Below, one piece after another: positions 6,277-12,558 of a DNA stretch of 12,558 nt (positions are counted from its first letter, which is position 1; every line of letters starts with the position of its first letter). The stretch is from Candidatus Heimdallarchaeota archaeon (GTDB taxonomy: Archaea > Asgardarchaeota > Heimdallarchaeia > JABLTI01): positions 1 through 12,558 of the forward strand of contig JAGXNT010000107.1 of the NCBI GenBank assembly GCA_019894765.1, given 5' to 3'. The position numbers and the translations under genes were made by a program. The notes under the pieces were generated by a model. The model was given only the letters and a program-made list of their open reading frames with translations, was not told the origin of the DNA and made no database searches.

Positions 6277-7731
6277 TTAATCATCATATTCTGCGCCGTC
6301 CCAACAATAGGTGCAAATTTGATTCTTTGGTAAACCGATTGCATCGACAAGATCCTCTAGTTTTTGATATTTCAGGGTAGTGAAATTCAATTCTTTCTGG
6401 ATCTTCTCCACCATTTTCTTATATTTGTATGAATTCTGATCCAGATATTCATCTAATATGGGGTGTGTTTCTCCAAATAAATCTTTAATTGCTCTTCTCC
6501 CTGCAAGGTCAAGATCGGATCTTGACCGAGAGAAATTTATGAACTTACAACCAAATAGTAGTGGGGGACACGCGACTCGCATATGAACTTCCTTTGCTCC
6601 TCTTTCGTATAATCCTTTAACCGTATCTTTCAGTTGCGTTCCTCTAACAATTGAATCTTCACAAAACAGTAACGATTTTCCATCAATTAATTCTTTAATC
6701 GGAATGAGTTTCATCCGAGCGACTTCATCCCGAATTGTTTGATCTTGAGGCATAAACGAACGAGGCCAGGTAGGAGTATATTTCACAAATGGTCTTCCGT
6801 AGAAACACTTGGATTCATTTGCATACCCTATACCATGAGCCGTACCGGAATCAGGTATACCCGCAACAATATCAGGTTTCACATCATCATTTTTCGCAAG
6901 TGCAGTACCACATCGATATCTAACTTCCTCCACATTTATTCCTTCATAAGAAGAAGCTGGGTATCCATAATACACCCAGAAAAATGCACAAATTTGATTG
7001 CGTTTATTTGGAGGGCTGCATTGCTCAAAACCATTAGAATTTATCAGAACAATTTCACCCGGACCAAGTTGTCTAACAAATTTATAGCCGAGATTTGGAA
7101 ATGTATTTGTCTCCATTGTAACAGCTCGACTGTAAGGAGGTTCAACAAGTGTTAGCTGATCTGGAGGAAGCTGAGTATCCACTTTCTCTCCGAGAGCTAA
7201 TGGAGTTCTACCTAATTTGTCTCGAGCTGCATATATCCCATTTTCAGTTAATAGTAAAAGAGTACAGGAACCCTTAATTAATTTGTATACTCGCTTAATA
7301 CCTTCTACAAAATTTTTACTATTGTTAATAAGAGTAGCAACCATTTCCGTCTGATTGATTACCCCACCAGATATTTGCGAAAAATGAGAAGTCCCCTTTC
7401 GGAAAGCATTCTCCGCCAGTTCATCAAGGTTACTAATTTTACCAACAGTAACAATTGCATATGTACCTAAATGAGACTGAATAACTATGGGTTGATCATC
7501 TGTATCACTTATTACACCTATCCCTTGGTTTCCAGGTAGTTTTGATAAATCATCTTGAAATTTTGATCGAAAGGGACTTGTAGTAATATCACGGATAACC
7601 TGTTTGATACTGTTACCGTCAAATACTGCCAAACCACCACACATCGTGCCCATATGACTATGATAGTCTGTTCCGTAAAAGAGGTCTTTCACGCAATCTC
7701 CATGTGAGTAGACTCCGAATATACCGCCCAT
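6277..7731 (-). CDS. PurF-like amidophosphoribosyltransferase homologue lacking the catalytic N-terminal Cys
   Basis: The 484-aa protein has the length and two-domain plan of PurF: an N-terminal class II glutamine amidotransferase fold and a C-terminal phosphoribosyltransferase fold. The PRPP loop FCEDSIVRGTQ (356-366) is intact. Cysteines at 248, 395, 473 and 476 (ICAFFW, FGCKF, CTYC) match the four [4Fe-4S] ligands of Bacillus-type PurF. However, the protein begins MGGIFGV where active PurF has M-C-GI; that Cys, exposed by Met or propeptide removal, is the glutaminase nucleophile. By hand alignment to E. coli PurF, glutamine-binding R26, R73, N101 and D127 are also replaced (SHMGT, GVISD, TVGKI, NQTEM). 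Glutaminase activity is therefore unlikely; it may use free ammonia, another amine or a partner. From memory, similar MGG-starting homologues occur in Bacteroides and clostridia under the name amidophosphoribosyltransferase. No Shine-Dalgarno precedes the ATG. No other purine biosynthesis gene is nearby. Confidence 0.85.
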   Translation of the reverse strand: MGGIFGVYSHGDCVKDLFYGTDYHSHMGTMCGGLAVFDGNSIKQVIRDITTSPFRSKFQDDLSKLPGNQGIGVISDTDDQPIVIQSHLGTYAIVTVGKISNLDELAENAFRKGTSHFSQISGGVINQTEMVATLINNSKNFVEGIKRVYKLIKGSCTLLLLTENGIYAARDKLGRTPLALGEKVDTQLPPDQLTLVEPPYSRAVTMETNTFPNLGYKFVRQLGPGEIVLINSNGFEQCSPPNKRNQICAFFWVYYGYPASSYEGINVEEVRYRCGTALAKNDDVKPDIVAGIPDSGTAHGIGYANESKCFYGRPFVKYTPTWPRSFMPQDQTIRDEVARMKLIPIKELIDGKSLLFCEDSIVRGTQLKDTVKGLYERGAKEVHMRVACPPLLFGCKFINFSRSRSDLDLAGRRAIKDLFGETHPILDEYLDQNSYKYKKMVEKIQKELNFTTLKYQKLEDLVDAIGLPKNQICTYCWDGAEYDD

Positions 7732-7744
7732 AATGCATCTAGCG

Positions 7745-7768
7745 TATATGGGTTCGCATATATAGATA
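7745..7768 (-). promoter_or_regulatory. Proximal TATA-like element with short inverted repeat, PurF-like gene
   Basis: Read leftward, CTATATATG is centred about 26-30 nt before the ATG at 7731, the spacing expected if the transcript is leaderless; no Shine-Dalgarno is visible. A 6-bp perfect inverted repeat (TATATG 7745-7750, CATATA 7757-7762, 6-nt spacer) overlaps it and could be an operator half-site pair. AT-richness makes chance occurrence possible. Confidence 0.35.
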
Positions 7769-7824
7769 AATCTTTTTTCTCATCGAATTAAGCAAATTAA
7801 AGAGAATGTAGTAATTGAAAATCC

Positions 7825-7867
7825 GACTAATTTTTCATAAACCAATAATGATATATATTTCTCTTAT
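7825..7867 (-). repeat. 43-bp direct repeat, copy 2; possible distal promoter of the PurF-like gene
   Basis: This second copy of the 6202-6244 sequence has the same orientation and lies 94 bp upstream of the PurF-like ATG and 72 bp upstream of the rightward two-helix gene. By analogy with copy 1 it should drive leftward transcription, here with a leader of about 95 nt. Its right end overlaps CTTATAAAATA at 7863-7873, a TATA candidate for the rightward gene. The rest of the 207-bp intergenic region holds the proximal element at 7745-7768 and otherwise featureless AT-rich sequence. Confidence 0.85.
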
Positions 7868-7873
7868 AAAATA
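7863..7873 (+). promoter_or_regulatory. Putative TATA box for the rightward two-helix membrane-protein gene
   Basis: CTTATAAAATA would place a start site near 7895. A second candidate, TTTATAATT near 7894-7902, would give a shorter leader. The two cannot be separated by eye. Confidence 0.3.
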
Positions 7874-7938
7874 AATCTGAAGTTACCTTTTTTATTTATA
7901 ATTCTAATAGGTAAAATAAAAAGCAAACAAAAAGTATA

Positions 7939-8457
7939 ATGAATAGAAGTGTGGAAGGTTCATCTGGAATGAATTCGGTTAAAATACACTCTAAAAGAAA
8001 AAGAAAGTCCGAAGAATCTATTTTACGAAGTATAGCAATTAAAGAGAAATTCTATAAAAACAGTTTTTACATATTTGAAATCGGATTCATAATTATTGCT
8101 ATACCAGTGCTTTTAGTAGCATTAACTTCTATTCCAATTCTTGTTTACTTCACACTAGTACAGAATTTCCAATTGTGGCCATTCATCATACTTGGTGTAA
8201 GTATTGCATTCTTTCAAATATTGGCTATTCAAATTTTTGTAAAGAAATTTTATCTAACCCCCTACAACATGACTTTTGGAGAATACCTTAGATTTCGATT
8301 TGATGACCGAAAGAAAAGTGAAGAGGAAGAGCAAAAACCACCGAAAACTTGGTATGATGATTTAGATGATTTTACTATACGAATTCGGGAGACACAAAGA
8401 AAACAAACAATTCGGATATATGCTGCTAATTATGAAATTATGAATCTCCAACAATAA
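7939..8457 (+). CDS. Two-helix membrane protein, unknown function
   Basis: The 172-aa protein starts with a basic segment (HSKRKRKSEE, about 17-26). Two hydrophobic helices follow at about 45-73 and 80-101, separated by a short turn (QNFQLW). Then comes a hydrophilic tail of about 70 residues with an acidic stretch (SEEEEQ), KTWYDDLDDF and a final Arg/Gln-rich part. The basic N-terminus and long charged tail suggest both ends are cytoplasmic, with a helical hairpin in the membrane. I recognise no family. The start is uncertain. The ATG at 7939 has no Shine-Dalgarno. An in-frame ATG at 7969 has GGAAGG ten nucleotides upstream and would shorten the protein by 10 residues without touching any domain. 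The gene is divergent from the PurF-like gene and convergent with the amidohydrolase, ending 19 bp from it. Confidence 0.7.
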   Translation: MNRSVEGSSGMNSVKIHSKRKRKSEESILRSIAIKEKFYKNSFYIFEIGFIIIAIPVLLVALTSIPILVYFTLVQNFQLWPFIILGVSIAFFQILAIQIFVKKFYLTPYNMTFGEYLRFRFDDRKKSEEEEQKPPKTWYDDLDDFTIRIRETQRKQTIRIYAANYEIMNLQQ

Positions 8458-8476
8458 GAGTTGTTATTAATGATTT

Positions 8477-9904
8477 TTAGAGAAAACCATCTTCAACATC
8501 TTTTACTAGTTTAGATCCTGCTTTTATCCAATCATCGGTTGCATCACTGAAGATTCTTTCTGCTCTTTTAGTTGCTTCTTGTAATACTTCATCAGTATTA
8601 ATTGACACAAATTCCTTATTTTTGATTATCATTTTTCCATTGATAATGACATTCTCAACTTCATAACCTGTTGAAGAATAAACAAGATTCGGGATGTAAT
8701 TTCTGAAGGGTTTTGTGACTGCAGGTGCAAGATTCAATGAATTCAAATTAACCATTATAATATCTGCTTGTTTTCCAACTTCTAGAGTTCCGATTTTTTT
8801 ATCCAGACCTAGTATTTGAGCTCCGCCTACTGTTGCAATTTGTAAAACTTCCCAAGCTGGCAGCACTGTTGGATCTTTCATTATGACTTTTGTGAGATTA
8901 CTAATAGTCCGCATTTCACAGAACATGTTATGTAAACCGGGTCCTGGAGCTTGATCAGAACCAATTCCAACTTTTCCGCCTAAAGCAACAAAATGACCGA
9001 TAGGAGGAACTATGCCATCAATCATACTAATAGAACTTGGGCACCCAACCATTTTCACTCCTCTCTTAACCATTAGAGCTCGTTCATCTTCACTTGTGTC
9101 GTGGCAATGCGCTCCAATAAGATTCTCATCTAAGAATTTGTTCTTTTCGAGAATTTTTACTGTTGAAGTATCCTTGCCAAATCTTCCTACTATTTGTAGT
9201 CTTTCCCGAGCACCTTGCGCTATATGCATATGAAGACAGCTTTCTTTATTGATAGCTTCCTCTCGAATACTCTGCAATAATTCTAATGAAATCATGTCTA
9301 GAGCTTGAGGACCATACATACAACTTACTAGCTCTTCATTTCGGTATTTCTCAAATAATTCATTAGCTCTTTTGAAGGCTGCTTCTCCTTTATTTCGATC
9401 AAATTCATACAGATCAGTTGGTTTCAAATGATCTCTTCTCGGACTTACTTCATTTATTGTTTCAGTAGCAACAACTCGAGCACCATAAGGAAGGTAGACA
9501 TGCTCAATAAGATTTGTAACATTAGAGGTATATTCCGCAAAAGTGGTTGTCCCAGATTTCAAGCCTTCCAAAACTCCCAATCTCGAACCAACAATTGCAT
9601 CCTCAGGCTTCATATGCCTTGCAATAGGACCAATTCCCTTATTCATCCACTCAATTTCAGGTAAGTCTTGGGCTCCACCTCTTAGCAGAGTTGATCCAGT
9701 ATGAATATGAGCATTTACCAACCCAGGCATCGTAACGTGCTTCTTGCCATCAATAACAATGTCTGCATCATGTTTATCGAATTTCTCCATATCACCTACA
9801 AAAGAAATTTGATTATCTGTTATTCCGACAGCACCATTATCAATAATCCCCAGATTATTTCCTCTAAAAGAGAGAATTCTTGTATTTATAATTGCTATAT
9901 TCAC
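8477..9904 (-). CDS. TRZ/ATZ-type metal-dependent amidohydrolase (MTA/SAH deaminase-like)
   Basis: The 475-aa protein has the family's full architecture: an N-terminal beta-sandwich, a TIM barrel beginning PGLVNAHIHTG (H66, H68 metal ligands), and a C-terminal return to the sandwich with GTLEVGKQADIIMVNL. The third ligand region is HMHIAQ (H225/H227), the next GAHCH (H266), and the catalytic aspartate is D317 in GIGSDQAP. The segment LLRGGAQDLPEIEWMNKGIGP resembles the substrate-loop region of 5'-methylthioadenosine/S-adenosylhomocysteine deaminases. In those enzymes a Glu three residues after the ligand His (H-x-x-E) takes part in deamination; here it is Gln230. Deaminase function is thus uncertain and another hydrolysis is possible. 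The start is GTG with a clear AGGTGA at 9910-9915, five bases away. Probably cytosolic. The gene upstream, 81 bp away, is on the same strand with no obvious functional link. Confidence 0.9.
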   Translation of the reverse strand: MNIAIINTRILSFRGNNLGIIDNGAVGITDNQISFVGDMEKFDKHDADIVIDGKKHVTMPGLVNAHIHTGSTLLRGGAQDLPEIEWMNKGIGPIARHMKPEDAIVGSRLGVLEGLKSGTTTFAEYTSNVTNLIEHVYLPYGARVVATETINEVSPRRDHLKPTDLYEFDRNKGEAAFKRANELFEKYRNEELVSCMYGPQALDMISLELLQSIREEAINKESCLHMHIAQGARERLQIVGRFGKDTSTVKILEKNKFLDENLIGAHCHDTSEDERALMVKRGVKMVGCPSSISMIDGIVPPIGHFVALGGKVGIGSDQAPGPGLHNMFCEMRTISNLTKVIMKDPTVLPAWEVLQIATVGGAQILGLDKKIGTLEVGKQADIIMVNLNSLNLAPAVTKPFRNYIPNLVYSSTGYEVENVIINGKMIIKNKEFVSINTDEVLQEATKRAERIFSDATDDWIKAGSKLVKDVEDGFL

Positions 9905-9909
9905 TTAAC

Positions 9910-9915
9910 TCACCT
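9910..9915 (-). promoter_or_regulatory. Ribosome-binding site fixing the GTG start of the amidohydrolase
   Basis: AGGTGA, a direct match to the anti-Shine-Dalgarno, lies 5 nt before the GTG at 9904. Translation from there gives the normal first strand of the family's beta-sandwich. Confidence 0.7.
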
Positions 9916-9985
9916 AAATGTATCTACAATTAATTATGTTACAGAATTAAAATGATTTGCAAGAGAATTTAGGAAAAAATCAAAT

Positions 9986-11596
9986 CTAAACGAACACTTC
10001 ATCGTATTTTTCGATTCTTTTCGCCAAGTTTCTCAAATTTTCATCATATAATCTTTTAATAAGAATCTGTACTTCCTCTGGAGGTAATCGAATAGCTATA
10101 TAACCTACAGTATCAACAATTTGATCTCGAGATGCTTCACTCATTTTTTGAGATTTTTTATAACCTTCAATTAGTATATGAAATAGTTGAATTATTTCAT
10201 CTTGTGAAAGAATAAGATTCTCTGGAACTAAATCGGTTATTGTTTCGTAGATTTCTTTATCTGTATATATTATCTTTCCAGCGAGTTTTTCTAGTTCTGT
10301 TGTTGGATGCTCAAATATTTTCGCAAGTGCACTGTCCGCATTCTTTCTAATCTTGTTACCAAGTGTTTTATTTGTTTTTGATTCCCAGCACCCAACTATC
10401 TCTCCATGTAGTATTATCTGTAAATGAGGAATGGCTTCCTTCACTTTCAAATTCCCTAGAGTATTAATTGCTGTACTTGTGACATCACAACTTGGATCAT
10501 TTAATGCGTGAATAATTATATTTTTGGATCTCTCACCAGGTATACATTCAAGTGCGCTTATTACTGTTTGACGCAATTTGCTTCCAGCATCAGATTCTGT
10601 TTTATAATTTTCCGCTTCAATCTCTTTGGTGCTTTCCTTAAGGGATTTAATGTATTTGTTTGAGAGGTATAAAGCGAATATATCTCTATAAGCATTAACT
10701 GCTTTAATCTCGCTTTCAATTTCCCATGGATTAATTAAGAATACAATATACAATAAAACTCTCAGAATTTTTTTCCATATTGGTTCAATTTCCTCTAAAT
10801 CCTCAGTTTCTTCCTTTACATGCAAGAGTTCTTGTGAATTGATGTGCTTTATTATGATTTTTGGATCGTCTTTAGAAGCTGCAAGAAGAATATCCTTGGT
10901 TTCTAGTCTTACCTTTCTATACAAATCAAAGACCAGTACTTTTGAAAAGAAATTTCTAAAGCCAATATTTTTTTCTAATAGCACTAAGAGAATGGCTGCG
11001 ATAGGTCCTGAGGCAATAGCACCTCCCCAGAAACCCATGAAGATTCCTCCAAAAACTCCTCCACCGAATGGATCAACTAAACTTGCAAATAAGGCACCAA
11101 ATATTGCTCCAAGAGAAACACCAATCCAGCCACCAAAAACAATTCGAAAAATGTCATCTTTTATTCTAACAAAGAAATTACCATAAGCTAATGCTCCTGC
11201 TAGATAACCAGCGAAACCACCACAGATTGCTCCATAAACAATCGCTAATTGTCCAACATTACCCCAGTAAATTGCTGTTATTACCAAAACTGTGATTGCA
11301 AAAACTGGTAAATTGAAAATTCTGGAACCATACATTCTTTCAAGAGGATTTTTTCTCAAAGAGTCTAAAACAGCAAATCCAATGAAAACTAACTCCAGAC
11401 TAAGACCAACAACAATTATTACCCAGTTTTCATATAATGCCCCATTGAATGTCTTATACATAAGCATTATGATCGAAATAAGTAATGCAAAAGTGGTAAA
11501 ACTGAACAAATCAATGATAAGTGAATATAACGACAAGTGATTATCTTTGTATGAAATTAATTCTAATTTTGTTTCTTTCTTAGCTGTTTTATTCAA
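9986..11596 (-). CDS. Multi-pass membrane protein with C-terminal HEAT-like repeat domain
   Basis: The 536-aa protein has two parts. The N-terminal 210 residues hold about six hydrophobic helices (roughly 22-48, 57-79, 92-110, 115-138, 150-174, 178-207). The last three are unusually rich in Gly and small residues (GAICGGFAGYLAGALAYG; GGGVFGGIFMGF), a glycine-zipper-like pattern favouring tight helix packing. Another hydrophobic stretch, VLLYIVFLI, is at 280-288. The rest is soluble and helical; residues 340-430 contain paired helices with HEAT-like features (IIHALNDPSCDVTSTAINTLGNL, then KNADSALAKIF), and 460-535 looks similarly alpha-helical. HEAT domains bind proteins, so this may be a membrane scaffold; the function is unknown. 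The start is TTG, supported by GAGGAT 5 nt upstream and by the next Met lying inside the first helix. It lies 79 bp downstream of the flavoprotein gene. Confidence 0.8.
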   Translation of the reverse strand: MNKTAKKETKLELISYKDNHLSLYSLIIDLFSFTTFALLISIIMLMYKTFNGALYENWVIIVVGLSLELVFIGFAVLDSLRKNPLERMYGSRIFNLPVFAITVLVITAIYWGNVGQLAIVYGAICGGFAGYLAGALAYGNFFVRIKDDIFRIVFGGWIGVSLGAIFGALFASLVDPFGGGVFGGIFMGFWGGAIASGPIAAILLVLLEKNIGFRNFFSKVLVFDLYRKVRLETKDILLAASKDDPKIIIKHINSQELLHVKEETEDLEEIEPIWKKILRVLLYIVFLINPWEIESEIKAVNAYRDIFALYLSNKYIKSLKESTKEIEAENYKTESDAGSKLRQTVISALECIPGERSKNIIIHALNDPSCDVTSTAINTLGNLKVKEAIPHLQIILHGEIVGCWESKTNKTLGNKIRKNADSALAKIFEHPTTELEKLAGKIIYTDKEIYETITDLVPENLILSQDEIIQLFHILIEGYKKSQKMSEASRDQIVDTVGYIAIRLPPEEVQILIKRLYDENLRNLAKRIEKYDEVFV

Positions 11597-11601
11597 AGGA
11601 A

Positions 11602-11607
11602 ATCCTC
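11602..11607 (-). promoter_or_regulatory. Ribosome-binding site supporting a TTG start for the membrane-HEAT protein
   Basis: GAGGAT sits 5 nt before the TTG at 11596. A T/A-rich box (GGTTTTAAAA, around 11628-11637) lies about 30 nt further up and could be the TATA element, giving a leader of about ten bases. Confidence 0.5.
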
Positions 11608-11675
11608 TACCTAAATCTGGATATTTTTTTTAAAACCTTTTTCATTCATTTTAATTCTTTGTATGTTTACTTTTG

Positions 11676-12558
11676 TTATAATCCTATTTGTTGAATGAAG
11701 TGATGATAATGATCCACTGGCATTAGATTTCCAGCTGCTCGTTCTACAACCTCATTTAATGCTGGATGAATATGCATTCCTTGGAAAATTGGAACAATAC
11801 TTCTCTCAGGGGTATACATTAAATTGATAATTTCTTGAATTAGAACTGATGCAAAGGGTCCGATGATGTGTGCACCTAAGATTTCCATGGTTTTTCTGTG
11901 GACTATCACTTTGACAAAGAAATCCTTCAAATCCATTGCTACGCCTTTTGCAGTGTCTTGATACCTCTGAAATCCAATTATAATATCTTCTTTTCCAAAC
12001 TCATCAATCGCTTCAGCTTCCCTCATTCCAACACTAGCAACTTCTGGGTCTGAAAATACTGCTCGGGGAATTGCATGATATGCTACTTTTAATTCTTGTT
12101 TTTGTATAGCATTATAATAAACAATTTTGCTTTCATAATTTGCAGCATGTTTGAATAAGTACTTTCCATTAGCATCTCCAAAAGCAAAGATGTTTTTCTT
12201 AGAAGTTTCTAATAATTCATTCACCATGATCCAGCCATCTTTATCTGTTTTAATGCCACTTTTCTCAGGATGTAAAATATCAGAATTTGAGCTTCTACCA
12301 GCTGCAACTAAAAGTTCATCAGTTTTCACTTCTATTTTTTCGTTTGTTTCCCTATTGACAGCTATGACTTTCACTTTGCCATCAGCTTCTTTCTCTACTT
12401 CCTGAACTTCAGAATCTGTATAAATCATCACATGTTTGCCTAATTCTTTTTTCGCTAAAGCAGATACTTCCGGTTCTTCTTGAGGTAGAAATTGTGGGTT
12501 GCGACCGAGAATAGTAACATTACTACCCATCGATGCGAAAAAGTGACCATACTCAGCG
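11676..12558 (-). CDS. Dihydrolipoamide dehydrogenase / mercuric reductase-like flavoprotein, N-terminal part outside the window
   Basis: This is the C-terminal part of a class I pyridine nucleotide-disulfide oxidoreductase. The frame stays open past the ATG at 12530 to the window edge and encodes AEYGHFFAS before it. That is the normal AAEY..FF...G continuation of the NAD(P)-binding domain, so the ATG is internal. Visible parts, numbered from that ATG: end of the NAD(P) domain (VTILGR), the AAGRSSN segment (76-82), the FAD-contacting IFAFGDANG (114-122), and the interface domain from about 148 with IPRAVFSDPEVASVGM. The catalytic dyad is H255-P-A-L-N-E260, the His-Glu pair of this family. 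The N-terminal FAD motif and redox-active CxxxxC lie outside, so lipoamide, mercuric and mycothione reductase-like members cannot be told apart. The C-terminus is ordinary, without a mercuric reductase Cys pair. No 2-oxoacid dehydrogenase gene is in the window. Confidence 0.9.
   Translation of the reverse strand, partial: AEYGHFFASMGSNVTILGRNPQFLPQEEPEVSALAKKELGKHVMIYTDSEVQEVEKEADGKVKVIAVNRETNEKIEVKTDELLVAAGRSSNSDILHPEKSGIKTDKDGWIMVNELLETSKKNIFAFGDANGKYLFKHAANYESKIVYYNAIQKQELKVAYHAIPRAVFSDPEVASVGMREAEAIDEFGKEDIIIGFQRYQDTAKGVAMDLKDFFVKVIVHRKTMEILGAHIIGPFASVLIQEIINLMYTPERSIVPIFQGMHIHPALNEVVERAAGNLMPVDHYHHFIQQIGL

Noticed and set aside
6739..7155. Rightward 138-codon open frame inside the PurF-like gene
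   Set aside because: It is antisense to a strongly conserved enzyme, shows no family resemblance and has unusual composition. The same applies to frames at 10839-11186, 9428-9664, 9012-9233, 2779-3006 and 12151-12405.
6277..9904. A purine or nucleoside salvage operon made of the PurF-like gene and the deaminase-like amidohydrolase
   Set aside because: They are separated by a rightward gene, are not cotranscribed, and each has an altered active site, so the pathway link is not supported.
9701..9955. Rightward 84-codon open frame overlapping the start of the amidohydrolase
   Set aside because: It is mostly antisense to coding sequence and its protein has no recognisable pattern.
12528..12530. 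ATG as the true start of the flavoprotein gene
   Set aside because: The upstream in-frame codons continue a conserved family segment, and a chain starting here would lack the FAD and redox-disulfide domains.
1..12558. CRISPR array, tRNA/rRNA, insertion sequence or prophage genes
   Set aside because: No regularly spaced repeats, no recognisable RNA-gene signatures, and no transposase or integrase coding regions were seen. The only long repeat noticed is the 43-bp pair.

Overview
This AT-rich window looks like chromosomal DNA from an archaeon. The best taxonomic clue is a DUF61/UPF0216 protein, a family known mainly from archaea. Short A+T-rich TATA-like boxes at plausible distances upstream of several genes, mixed ATG/GTG/TTG starts with Shine-Dalgarno-like sequences, and one probable leaderless gene agree with this. 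An uncultured lineage such as an Asgard archaeon would fit, but nothing here proves it. I see no rRNA, tRNA, transposase, integrase or CRISPR array, and no gap between genes exceeds 300 bp.

Layout, left to right. A 5'-truncated N6-adenine DNA methyltransferase (type IIG/Eco57I-like) runs rightward off the left edge. Tail-to-tail with it, 8 bp away, is a leftward pair: a DUF61 protein followed by an M20 metallopeptidase. A divergent intergenic region then leads to two rightward genes: a small Cys-rich zinc-binding protein and a single-domain Old Yellow Enzyme-like flavin oxidoreductase, which ends at a strong hairpin/U-tract terminator. Next come a leftward four-helix membrane protein and a leftward PurF-like protein. 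A rightward two-helix membrane protein follows. The right third is all leftward: a TRZ/ATZ-type amidohydrolase, a protein joining a multi-helix membrane domain to a HEAT-like domain, and the C-terminal part of a dihydrolipoamide dehydrogenase/mercuric reductase-like flavoprotein that runs off the right edge.

The most interesting part is about 6.2-7.9 kb. The PurF-like protein keeps the PRPP loop and four cysteines matching the Fe-S ligands of Bacillus-type PurF. It has lost the N-terminal catalytic Cys (Gly instead) and, by hand alignment, the residues that bind glutamine. It therefore probably does not hydrolyse glutamine. The gene is flanked by two 43-bp direct repeats (40/43 identical), 1623 bp apart, which also look like promoters. 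They may be a shared promoter/operator or the footprint of a gene insertion or duplication.

The other genes look like independent housekeeping or accessory metabolic genes. I do not see a coherent multi-gene novel system, and I have not forced one.
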